18,215 nucleotides of DNA. It comes from an uncultured Clostridia bacterium (lineage in GTDB: Bacteria > Bacillota > Clostridia > TANB77 > CAG-508). The stretch lies in NCBI GenBank assembly GCA_934153805.1, contig CAKPFO010000032.1:1-18215 (forward strand), read 5' to 3'. The notes below the pieces were generated by a model that was given only the letters and a program-made list of their open reading frames with translations, searched no databases and had not been told where the DNA came from. The position numbers and the translations under genes were made by a program. This document shows, in pieces, positions 6,348-13,410 of this stretch. Numbering within the stretch: the first letter of the stretch is position 1; each line of letters begins with the position of its first letter.

Positions 6348-7487
6348 ATGATAAAAGAACCAAAAGTTAAGAAAGAATATGCAAAGAAAAGTGCAAAAGG
6401 TATTACATTAATAGCACTCGTAGTTACAATAGTGATATTAATAATTTTAGCAGGTGTAGCTATAAACTTATCATTAAGCAATAATGGAATATTTAATAGA
6501 GCAAAACAGGCAAGAGAAGATTACAAACATGCAACAAATGAAGAACAAAGTGGGATAACAAATATAGAAAAGGCAATGGACGAAATAGCAGAAGGAGTAG
6601 CTGGAGGAACGACAGGAGGAACAACTGACACACCAAAAGTATATGCTCCATATGATAATCCATATATCCCAACAGGATTTACACATATAGGAACAGAAGA
6701 CTGGAATAGTGGATACAGAATAAGTGATACAGGAGATGAAACAGGAAATATATTTGTATGGATACCATGTGTATTAGAACAAAGCAAAGTAAAAGCAGGA
6801 GACACAGTACAAACTTTTCAAAAGACAACAACAGGCAAATATAATAGTTCTTTATTAAGTTTGTCACCAACAGATACAAGTGTAGCAGATGTAGAGCCAA
6901 CAAATGCAATAAAAACAAGTGTAGGAACATATGGAGGTTTTTATATAGCAGCATATGAAGCAGGAATAGCAGGAACAACAGAAAATTATAGTTTAAGTAC
7001 AAAAACAGCAACAGATGGAACTGTAAAGCCATTATCAAAATCAGGCTGTGGGGTATGGAATTATATTTCAAGAACAGATGCATTAATAGTAGCAGCAAGT
7101 ATGGTAAATACAATAGATGGAGTAAAATCGGGATTAATAAGTGGAGAATGCTGGGATACAACATTGCAATGGATGGTAAATTCATCGACAAATGCAACTA
7201 CAAATGCAGGATATGATACAGATTCAACAGGAAAAGGTTGGTATAGTAATGTATCATCAAGTACAACACATAAAACAGGATATTATGCAGTAAACAATAT
7301 ATATGATATGGCAGGAAATATATGGGAGTGGACAACCGAAAATTGTATATCCGCAGGCTCTAACTATTTGGTTCGTCGTGGTGGCCATTACTCCCTTTCA
7401 GGCTCAAATCGTCCGGCAGCACATCGTATCAGAGACAATGGCAGTGCGAACAATGGCATTACTTTCCGTGTTGTGCTTTATAAGTAA
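6348..7487 (+). CDS. Prepilin-like secreted protein with FGE/C-type-lectin-like head; putative DGR target
   Basis: The 379-residue protein has a basic leader, then KG|ITLIALVVTIVILIILAG. This resembles a type IV prepilin peptidase site (G18|I19) plus hydrophobic helix, though the usual Glu at mature position 5 is Ala. A helical stalk and a Gly/Thr linker (about 85-95) lead to an FGE-sulfatase/C-type-lectin-like domain with FVWIPC, GGFYIAAYEAG, and NIYDMAGNIWEWT near 319-331, ending FRVVLYK. Some family members make formylglycine; here no catalytic Cys pair is evident and a binding role is more likely. The four arginines before the tail are AGA, but five of six in the tail are CGT, and glycines switch from GGA to GGC/GGT. 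That points to a DGR variable repeat. AAGGAG at 6331-6336 precedes the ATG. No pilus assembly gene is nearby, so surface display is inferred. Confidence 0.85.
   Translation: MIKEPKVKKEYAKKSAKGITLIALVVTIVILIILAGVAINLSLSNNGIFNRAKQAREDYKHATNEEQSGITNIEKAMDEIAEGVAGGTTGGTTDTPKVYAPYDNPYIPTGFTHIGTEDWNSGYRISDTGDETGNIFVWIPCVLEQSKVKAGDTVQTFQKTTTGKYNSSLLSLSPTDTSVADVEPTNAIKTSVGTYGGFYIAAYEAGIAGTTENYSLSTKTATDGTVKPLSKSGCGVWNYISRTDALIVAASMVNTIDGVKSGLISGECWDTTLQWMVNSSTNATTNAGYDTDSTGKGWYSNVSSSTTHKTGYYAVNNIYDMAGNIWEWTTENCISAGSNYLVRRGGHYSLSGSNRPAAHRIRDNGSANNGITFRVVLYK
7340..7483 (+). other. Candidate DGR variable repeat (VR) at the 3' end of the prepilin-like gene
   Basis: The last ~145 bases of the gene use C/T-ending codons (CGT, GGC, TCC, CTT, TTC) unlike the A-ending codons of the rest of the gene. 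They encode the end of a C-type-lectin-like fold, with RRGGHY, SGSNRPAAHRIRDN and a FRVVLYK terminus. DGR variable proteins carry adenine-mutagenised codons in exactly this place. The 3' portion (GGCATTACTTTCCGTGTTGT) would be the invariant initiation (IMH-like) part. The template repeat and reverse transcriptase are not in the window, so boundaries are approximate. Confidence 0.6.
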
Positions 7488-7494
7488 AGCATAA
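7471..7494. other. Hairpin immediately after the candidate VR
   Basis: TGCTTTA (7474-7480) and TAAAGCA (7485-7491) form a perfect 7-bp inverted repeat around a TAAG loop, extendable to 10 bp with one G/T mismatch. It overlaps the stop codon. DGR target genes such as the Bordetella phage mtd need a short-stem, 4-nt-loop hairpin just after the VR for efficient retrohoming, and this one matches in size and position. It is too weak and T-poor to be a terminator. Confidence 0.6.
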
Positions 7495-7762
7495 CTATTA
7501 ATTAACTAATAAATGAAAATAAAAGTGATAATAATGAATAATGTGAGAATGGTGCCAATGGAGACGGAGATTTTGGTACAAAATTTTAAAGATAAATAAT
7601 ATAATTGAGTTTATTACAATATTAGTGTGTACATTTTTATAGGAGCTTATTTCGATTTTGCAAGTGGATAAATTAATTTTAATAATTTAATCAAAATTAA
7701 AGAAAAACAAAGAAAAAGAGATTACAAATGATATAAATAAATGTAATTCGCAAAAAACGAAA
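7488..7762. other. Intergenic region between the prepilin-like gene and the 6S RNA promoter
   Basis: No gene is supported. Bases 7548-7585 form a small island richer in G than its A/T-rich surroundings; one frame reads ENGANGDGDFGTKF and ends at a stop, which may be a decayed coding remnant. TTAATTTT and AAAATTAA around 7673-7702 form a weak inverted repeat that could end transcription of the upstream gene, but there is no classical terminator. Confidence 0.4.
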
Positions 7763-7791
7763 TTGAAAAGTTTAAAAGCTTATGCTAATAT
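7763..7791 (+). promoter_or_regulatory. Sigma-A-type promoter for 6S RNA
   Basis: TTGAAA at 7763-7768 and TAATAT at 7786-7791 are separated by 17 bases. Transcription would start near 7798, about 23 bases before the closing stem of the 6S RNA. Confidence 0.75.
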
Positions 7792-7798
7792 AAAGATA

Positions 7799-8004
7799 CA
7801 AATTAAATAGATATTAATTTTCCCTGCTTAGTGCGTGTAGACTGGAATTTTATTACCAACAAATAAAATAAGGGAGTCCGCCTTTGAAAGTGGCGTGTAT
7901 GCTTGCATTTATGTAAGAAACCCATAAGCTTTCAACAAGACACCCACCTGTGAAAACAGGTATTAAAAATCCATTCATCTTGCGGCTTCATAGTGGGGAC
8001 TTTT
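7799..8004 (+). ncRNA. ssrS: 6S RNA
   Basis: 6S RNA binds the housekeeping RNA polymerase holoenzyme by mimicking an open promoter and dampens transcription in stationary phase. The closing stem is TCCCTGC (7821-7827) with GTGGGGA (7993-7999). Inside are a 5' hairpin (ATTTTATT 7847-7854 with AATAAAAT 7862-7869), an apical arm (TTGAAAG 7884-7890 with CTTTCAA 7929-7935) and a 3' hairpin ACCTGT-GAAA-ACAGGT (7946-7961). The 3' half (ACAAGACACCCACCT then CTTGCGGCTTCATAG) lines up with the conserved ACGACACATTCACCT and CCTGCGGCGGCAT of E. coli 6S RNA as I remember it. The size of about 200 nt, the dedicated promoter and the lack of ORFs fit. The 5' end is inferred from the promoter; the 3' end is put at the T-run after 8000. 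Confidence 0.8.
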
Positions 8005-8103
8005 TGAATGTAAAAATTTTAGCTTTATAAAAATGAAAAATTAGTAGGTATTACAATAGTTAATAAAAAAATTGGAAAATATTAGAAAAAAAGTAAACAT
8101 AAA

Positions 8104-8132
8104 TTGACAAAGCAAGAAGAAAGTGTTAAAAT
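8104..8132 (+). promoter_or_regulatory. Consensus sigma-A promoter of the surface-protein gene
   Basis: TTGACA (8104-8109) and TAAAAT (8127-8132) are spaced by exactly 17 bases, close to the ideal promoter. The leader of about 65 nt holds a small imperfect inverted repeat (ATAATCCTA/TTAGGGTTAT, 8161-8179) just before the ribosome binding site. Confidence 0.85.
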
Positions 8133-8205
8133 ATACGTACATAGTGCATATATAAACAAAATAATCCTATTAGGGTTATTTTAGAGACCAAAGGAGGGCG
8201 ATTTT

Positions 8206-10263
8206 ATGGTAAGAAAGAAGTGGCGGTTTAGACGTTCTGTATTAGCTGTAGCAATGGCTGTGTTATTTTCAAGTAGCCATGTTGCATATGCTGCAGAAGC
8301 ACTGGAACCACAAACAACTGTAGAAAGTTCTACAGAGCAAACCATGGACGGAAATACTTCAGATGTGCATACAAATGCTGAGTCAATCAGCACAAATGAA
8401 TCAGTAGAGGGTACTGAAGAAAGCGTTTCTAAAGAGGATATTCCTGAAGAGAAAGTTTTTGAAGAAGGAACTTCTGTGGATGAAAATTTTACAAGCGAAA
8501 CAGAAACTGAAGAAAGTCAGCTTCAAACAGAAAGCTCTGGCGAAGAAACGACAGAAGAGGTCTGTTCAGAAGGTGAATTTCTAGAGGAGTCTGAAGAAAG
8601 TACGGAACCACATGTAGCAATGAAGTTGGCAGCAGAGAAAAACAATGCAGTAAGCCAGAGCAGTGAAGAAGAGAAGGTTACATCTAAAATCGTGGATGCA
8701 TCAGGAAATGAAGTTTCAAAAGAAGATGCTAAAAAGATTGATGAGTTGTTGAAGTCATTAGAAAAAACAGAAGGTTTTGCTATATATGGTGAAGAGTTAG
8801 ATCGGACAAACCATATAGAAGGTAACATTTCTGTTAATGACATAACTGCAGGTTATATCAATATTACAACAAATCAGGTAACAGAAAAGACTGACGGTGA
8901 CTACTCATATGTTGGAAATACTAATGGTGGAATACAGATTACGGATAATTCAACAATTATTGTTGGAGCAGATGTACCTGTATACAAACCAAATGGTAAC
9001 CAAACAGTTATTAACGGAGGATATTCCAACAATATTGCGGTAACACAACTTACCAGCGAAGGAGAGCAGGAAAAACGCGAAGAAATTAAAGAAAATCTAA
9101 AAGCTATCGCGGATGCCGGATTAGCTGCAAAGAAAGAAGTAGATGAAGCTTTCTATAATGAAAGCGGAAATGCTTTTGAAAGTGTAAATGGAATGTTGAA
9201 AGATAACGTTCTTAACAAAGGCGACATTGTGAGCATTAATGTTGATTACAAAAACATCTTAAATAACGAAGGTGCTTTTGGAAATCTTGTTAACAATAAC
9301 AATGGAACTACAGTTATTGTTAATATTATCCTAACAGAGGAAGATGTAACAGATATTACTATTTTTAAAGCATTTACTGCTAATACAAATGTTAGCACAG
9401 CTTTTAATAGTATTTCGCCATATATTATATGGAACTTCGGAGACTATAAGGGTAAAATTAATATTAATGAAGAGATGGTCGGCATTATTGTTGCTCCAGA
9501 AGCTCAGGTTTATCAGGCTGCTGGAAATCTCAATGGACAGATTATCTCTAAAATTGCAGGTAATAACGGCGAAATCCATCAGGTAACAAGAGGCAGAGAT
9601 AAAGTAGAACCGGAAGAGGAAGATGAAGAAGAAAGTTCTAGCGAAGAGGAAAGTTCAAGCGAAGAGGAAAGCTCAAGCGAAGAGGAAAGTTCAAGCGAAG
9701 AAGAAAGCTCAAGCGAAGAAGAAAGCTCAAGCGAAGAGGAAAGTTCAAGCGAAGAGGAAAGCTCAAGCGAAGAAGAAAGCTCAAGCGAAGAGGAAAGCTC
9801 AAGCGAAGAGGAAAGCTCAAGCGAAGAGGAAAGCTCAAGCGAAGAGGAAAGCTCAAGCGAAGAAGAAAGTTCAAGCGAAGAAGAAAGCTCTAGCGAAGAG
9901 GAAAGTTCTATCGAAGAAGAAAGCTCAAGCGAAGAAGAAAGTTCAAGCGAAGAAGAAAGCTCTAGCGAAGAAGAAAGTTCAAGCGAACCAACAACTGAAC
10001 CTCAAAAACCTGACGACCCAACAGACGAAACTCCTTCAACCCCCACAATACCCAAAACACCAGAAAAGCATCCAACTCCAATTATCCCATTAAAGGAGAT
10101 TATTGATGAAGATGTACCTCTGAGTGATAAAATTGAAGACCCTGAAAAAATAGACATTGTCACACCAAGGACAGGAGATGACAATGCTAAAGAACGGTAT
10201 TTACTGTTAATTTCGTTTTCAGCAGGAATTGCAGTAGCAGTTCGTAAAAGAAAGAAAATTTAA
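8206..10263 (+). CDS. Choice-of-anchor-A-like surface protein with SSSEEE repeats and sortase-type tail
   Basis: This 685-residue protein is exported and probably wall-anchored. The signal peptide (basic MVRKKWRFRR, hydrophobic core, AYA|AE at 29/30) is followed by ~150 Glu/Ser/Thr-rich residues. A domain at about 188-461 resembles the choice-of-anchor A family: AIYGEELDRTNHIEGNISVND near the start, IIWNFGDYKG, IIVAPEAQV and GNLNGQIISKI near its end. Residues about 477-594 are an acidic SSSEEE repeat, then a Pro/Thr-rich spacer. The tail TPRTGDD (653-659), hydrophobic segment and RKRKKI form a cell-wall sorting signal, with Thr in place of the usual Leu. AAGGAGGG precedes the ATG. It has its own promoter and terminator. 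Codons are more mixed (CTG, GCG, GGC) than in neighbours, suggesting transfer. The ligand is unknown; no sortase gene is in the window. Confidence 0.88.
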   Translation: MVRKKWRFRRSVLAVAMAVLFSSSHVAYAAEALEPQTTVESSTEQTMDGNTSDVHTNAESISTNESVEGTEESVSKEDIPEEKVFEEGTSVDENFTSETETEESQLQTESSGEETTEEVCSEGEFLEESEESTEPHVAMKLAAEKNNAVSQSSEEEKVTSKIVDASGNEVSKEDAKKIDELLKSLEKTEGFAIYGEELDRTNHIEGNISVNDITAGYINITTNQVTEKTDGDYSYVGNTNGGIQITDNSTIIVGADVPVYKPNGNQTVINGGYSNNIAVTQLTSEGEQEKREEIKENLKAIADAGLAAKKEVDEAFYNESGNAFESVNGMLKDNVLNKGDIVSINVDYKNILNNEGAFGNLVNNNNGTTVIVNIILTEEDVTDITIFKAFTANTNVSTAFNSISPYIIWNFGDYKGKININEEMVGIIVAPEAQVYQAAGNLNGQIISKIAGNNGEIHQVTRGRDKVEPEEEDEEESSSEEESSSEEESSSEEESSSEEESSSEEESSSEEESSSEEESSSEEESSSEEESSSEEESSSEEESSSEEESSSEEESSSEEESSSEEESSIEEESSSEEESSSEEESSSEEESSSEPTTEPQKPDDPTDETPSTPTIPKTPEKHPTPIIPLKEIIDEDVPLSDKIEDPEKIDIVTPRTGDDNAKERYLLLISFSAGIAVAVRKRKKI
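9634..9990 (+). repeat. 18-bp tandem repeat encoding SSSEEE
   Basis: About 20 near-identical 18-bp units of the form gaagaggaaagctcaagc run without interruption; one unit has SSI in place of SSS. Differences are almost all synonymous (gag/gaa, agc/agt, tca/tct). The unit is a multiple of three, so gain or loss of units by slippage or recombination changes protein length without breaking the frame. The encoded tract is a highly acidic, extended spacer between the globular domain and the wall anchor. Confidence 0.95.
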
Positions 10264-10271
10264 TATGGTAC

Positions 10272-10302
10272 AAAAGGACAATCTATAATAGGTTGTCCTT
10301 TT
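10272..10302 (+). terminator. Intrinsic terminator of the surface-protein gene
   Basis: AAAAGGACAATC (10272-10283) pairs with GGTTGTCCTTTT (10291-10302) with one G-U pair around a short loop, beginning nine bases after the stop codon. The A-tract before and T-tract after the G/C stem are typical of a rho-independent, possibly bidirectional, terminator. Confidence 0.88.
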
Positions 10303-10394
10303 ATTTTGGGAGACTGGAATGTTATAAATTTAAAATGAAAGTTACAAGAGGTAAAATTGTCTAGAACATGAGTATAATAGAAAAAATCATGCTC

Positions 10395-10423
10395 TTGATA
10401 TTTTATATAAAATATAGTAAAAT
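10395..10423 (+). promoter_or_regulatory. Promoter of the prmC-whiA-hemW operon
   Basis: TTGATA (10395-10400) and TAAAAT (10418-10423) are 17 bases apart. Transcription would start near 10430, downstream of the longest possible prmC start (TTG-10424), which argues for the GTG start at 10460. Confidence 0.72.
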
Positions 10424-10459
10424 TTGTATGAAAAGATAAAAGGAAAGAAGTGCATAGAG

Positions 10460-11320
10460 GTGAATATAAAAGAATTAATTAATTTTGGAAAGACTACATT
10501 AGAAAAAAATAAAGTAGAAGATGCAGGAATAATTGCAAGAGTATTAGCTCAATATATACTAAAAATGGACAGAAATAAAATAGTAATAAATGAAAATAGT
10601 AATATAGAAGAAATAGACAAACATAGATATTATTTAGCAATAATAGAAATTATTCAAGGAATGCCACTTCAATATATTACTAATAGTCAAGAATTTTATG
10701 GTATACAAATGTATGTAAATGAAAAAGTATTAATACCACAACCAGATACTGAAATATTAGTGCAAGAGGTAATAAAAATTATAGAACAAAAAAATAAGAA
10801 TAAAGAACAAAAAGACATGGAAATCTTAGACATGTGCACAGGTAGTGGATGTATAGCAGTTGCAATAGCAACAAATGTGCAAAATGTTAATGTTATGCTT
10901 GCAGATGTAAGTAGAGAGGCATTAGAAATTGCCAAAGTAAATGCACAACACGCAAATACTACAGAAAAATTTAAATTTATACAAACAAATATGTTTGAAA
11001 ATGTGGAGGGAAAATTTGATATAATAGTTTCAAATCCACCATATATAGAAACAGACACAATAAAGTCTTTAGATAAGCAAGTGCAAAATGAACCTCTATT
11101 AGCATTAGATGGAGGAAAAGATGGTCTAAAATTCTATAGAATACTGGTAAATGAAGGATATAAATATTTAAACAAAGGTGGATACTTGTGTATGGAAATA
11201 GGATACAATCAAAAACAAAAAGTTGAAGAGCTTTTGAAACAAAACGAAAAATATACAAGTATATATACTTTAAAAGATTTTAATGGAAATGACAGAGTAG
11301 TTATAGCTAAGTTAAAATAA
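10460..11320 (+). CDS. prmC: Peptide chain release factor N5-glutamine methyltransferase
   Basis: PrmC (HemK) methylates the glutamine of the GGQ motif in release factors RF1/RF2. From GTG-10460 the protein has 286 residues, close to the usual ~280. It has an N-terminal helical domain (NIKELINFGKTTLEK), a family linker with PLQYIT and the VLIPQPDTEILV stretch (commonly LIPRPDTE). The SAM-binding motif DMCTGSG is at 124-130 and the catalytic NPPY at 192-195, followed by ALDGGKDGL. The frame stays open up to a TTG at 10424, but the predicted transcription start lies after that codon and no ribosome site precedes it. AGGAAAG lies about 12 bases before GTG-10460. The usual partner prfA is not next to it; instead whiA follows after 25 bases, so it is the first gene of a prmC-whiA-hemW operon. 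Confidence 0.94.
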   Translation: MNIKELINFGKTTLEKNKVEDAGIIARVLAQYILKMDRNKIVINENSNIEEIDKHRYYLAIIEIIQGMPLQYITNSQEFYGIQMYVNEKVLIPQPDTEILVQEVIKIIEQKNKNKEQKDMEILDMCTGSGCIAVAIATNVQNVNVMLADVSREALEIAKVNAQHANTTEKFKFIQTNMFENVEGKFDIIVSNPPYIETDTIKSLDKQVQNEPLLALDGGKDGLKFYRILVNEGYKYLNKGGYLCMEIGYNQKQKVEELLKQNEKYTSIYTLKDFNGNDRVVIAKLK

Positions 11321-11345
11321 TATATTATATGAGGAGGAACAGAGG

Positions 11346-12215
11346 ATGACATTTTCAGCAGAATTAAAAGAAAGTTTAAGTAAAACAGCTAATTTAGCAA
11401 ACAAAGAAATTGTAAAATACGAGCTTATAGGATATTTGATAAGTAATAATACTGTATATAAAAATAAAAAGATATATTATACAACAGTAAATGAATACAA
11501 TATAAATAGATTTAATAAATTAATATCTAATTTAAATATTTTAAACTATGATATAACAATAAAAGGCAAAAACTATACAATAACTCTTCCTCAAATAGAA
11601 AATATTGATGATATAGCATATACAAATAACGACATAGAGCTAAAAGATATAACCATTGAAAATGAAGAACTTTTAAAATCAATAGTTAGAGGAGCGTTTT
11701 TAGGTAGTGGAAGTATAAATAATCCAGAAAATAAATATCATATGGAGATGATTTTTAGTACACAAAATAATGCTGACTATATTTATCATATACTAAAGAA
11801 AAATGAAATAAAGGTTAAGCGTATGCAAAGAAAGTATGGATATTCAGTATATATAAAAGATGGAGAAGGAATATCAAGATTTTTAGCTTTTATAGGTGCT
11901 AATACTGCGGTTATAAAATTTGAAGAAATTCGTGTTTTAAGAGATATGAAAAACAGTATTAATAGACAAGTAAATTGCGAAACTGCTAATTTGACAAGAA
12001 CAATAAATGCAGCAGTAAAGCAAATTGAAAAGATAAATAAACTAAAGGAAAGTGGGCAATTTGAAAAATTACCTAAAGACCTAAAAGAACTAGCTCAAAC
12101 AAGACTAGAAAATCCAGATGCAAGTTTGGTAGAATTAGGACAAATGTTAAGCAATCCTCTAGGCAAGTCAGGAGTAAATCATAGATTAAAGAAAATAGAA
12201 AATTGGGATAAGTAA
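11346..12215 (+). CDS. whiA: DNA-binding protein WhiA
   Basis: WhiA is a conserved Gram-positive regulator, required for sporulation in Streptomyces and linked to division and chromosome segregation in Bacillus. The 289-residue product has an N-terminal domain starting MTFSAELKESLSK and a LAGLIDADG-like part with SIVRGAFLGSGSINNPENKYH (about 113-133). The family-typical RDMKNSINRQVNCETANL precedes the C-terminal helix-turn-helix region, with LPKDLKELAQTRLENPDASL and KSGVNHRLKKIE. The ribosome site is GAGGAGG, about 9 bases before the ATG. In Bacillus and many Clostridia whiA sits with rapZ and the gluconeogenesis factor gene; here it is between prmC (25-bp gap) and hemW (15-bp gap). Confidence 0.95.
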   Translation: MTFSAELKESLSKTANLANKEIVKYELIGYLISNNTVYKNKKIYYTTVNEYNINRFNKLISNLNILNYDITIKGKNYTITLPQIENIDDIAYTNNDIELKDITIENEELLKSIVRGAFLGSGSINNPENKYHMEMIFSTQNNADYIYHILKKNEIKVKRMQRKYGYSVYIKDGEGISRFLAFIGANTAVIKFEEIRVLRDMKNSINRQVNCETANLTRTINAAVKQIEKINKLKESGQFEKLPKDLKELAQTRLENPDASLVELGQMLSNPLGKSGVNHRLKKIENWDK

Positions 12216-12230
12216 AAGGAAGGAAATATT

Positions 12231-13364
12231 GTGGAAAATATAGGAATATATATACATATTCCTTTTTGCAAGCAAAAATGTAGCTATTGTGATTTTGTTT
12301 CTTTTGCAAATAAGGAAACATATGAACAACAATACATAGAAACTGTAAAAAAGGAGATTGAATATAAAGCAAAAACTAAATATCAAATATCAACAATATA
12401 TATAGGTGGAGGAACACCGTCTTTTATAAATGAAAAGCATATAGCAGATATTTTAAAAGTAATAAGAGACAAGTTTGATGTGAACAAAGATGCAGAAATA
12501 ACAATAGACGTTAACCCGGGAACTGTAGACAAACAAAAATTGGAAACATATAAAAAGGCAGGGATAAATAGACTTAGCATAGGTTTACAGTCAACAAATA
12601 ATAGAATATTAAAGCAAATAGGAAGAATACACACATATGAACAATTTTTAGAAACGTACAAACGTGCAAAAGAAGCGGGGTTTACTAACATAAATGTAGA
12701 TTTAATGCTTGCCCTACCAAATCAAACGTTAGAAGATATACAAGAAAGTGTAGAAAATGTTATAAAATTAAAACCTACACACATATCTGTGTACTCACTA
12801 ATACTAGAGGAAGGAACAGTGTTAAAAAAGAAAGTAGATGATAATGTGCTTACACTTCCAGATGATGAATTAGAGAGAAAGATGTATTGGAGTGTAAAAA
12901 ATATTCTAGAGAGAAGCGGATATATACATTATGAAATATCTAATTTTGCAAAAGCAGGATATGAATCAAGACATAATAAAGACTGTTGGGAACAAAGAGA
13001 GTATATAGGAATAGGCCTTGCTGCACATTCGTATTTAAATAGAACAAGATTTTCAAATACTTGTAATTTGCAAGATTATATAAATAATATAAAAAATGGA
13101 GAGGTTGAAAAGAATATAACTATACACGAAAGACAAACTATAGAAGATGCAAAAAAAGAGTATATGTTATTAGGTTTAAGGAAGATAGAAGGTGTAGATA
13201 TACAAGAGTTTAAAAATAGATATATAGATAACCCTATATATGTTTTCCATAAGGAACTTGAAAAGCTAGTTAATGAAGAACTTGTGGAGATTGATTTAAA
13301 TATGATTAGACTAACTAAAAAAGGCCTTGATTTAGCAAATCTTGTATGGGGAGAGTTTGTATAG
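12231..13364 (+). CDS. hemW: Radical SAM heme chaperone HemW
   Basis: HemW is a radical SAM protein related to coproporphyrinogen III oxidase HemN; characterised members bind heme and act as heme chaperones rather than oxidases. The 377-residue protein starts at a GTG preceded by AAGGAAGG and has IYIHIPFC with the cluster motif C13-x3-C17-x2-C20 followed by D-F. That CDF form is the HemW pattern, whereas HemN has a further Cys. GGGTPS is at 59-64, IGLQS and NVDLMLALPNQT follow, and a C-terminal HemN_C-type winged domain ends the protein. It is the last gene of the prmC-whiA-hemW operon. Databases often call it 'oxygen-independent coproporphyrinogen III oxidase', which the motif does not favour. 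No other heme gene is in the window. Confidence 0.92.
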   Translation: MENIGIYIHIPFCKQKCSYCDFVSFANKETYEQQYIETVKKEIEYKAKTKYQISTIYIGGGTPSFINEKHIADILKVIRDKFDVNKDAEITIDVNPGTVDKQKLETYKKAGINRLSIGLQSTNNRILKQIGRIHTYEQFLETYKRAKEAGFTNINVDLMLALPNQTLEDIQESVENVIKLKPTHISVYSLILEEGTVLKKKVDDNVLTLPDDELERKMYWSVKNILERSGYIHYEISNFAKAGYESRHNKDCWEQREYIGIGLAAHSYLNRTRFSNTCNLQDYINNIKNGEVEKNITIHERQTIEDAKKEYMLLGLRKIEGVDIQEFKNRYIDNPIYVFHKELEKLVNEELVEIDLNMIRLTKKGLDLANLVWGEFV

Positions 13365-13410
13365 ATGCGCATAGACTCACAAAGCATTATTTGTTAAATC
13401 GATTAATAAT

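Noticed and set aside
7303..7494. 63-codon ORF in another frame of the prepilin-like gene's tail
   Set aside because: Shadow of the true frame, which has the conserved NIWEWT and FRVVLYK motifs.
9623..10093. Lys/Ala/Gln-rich ORF (KRKVQAKKKAQ repeats) in another frame, and a Leu/Arg-rich antisense ORF at 9638-9874
   Set aside because: Both are by-products of the 18-bp repeat that codes SSSEEE; neither has a ribosome binding site, and the true frame continues from a signal peptide to a sorting signal.
10424..10459. Upstream extension of prmC to a TTG start
   Set aside because: It begins before the predicted transcription start and has no ribosome binding site.
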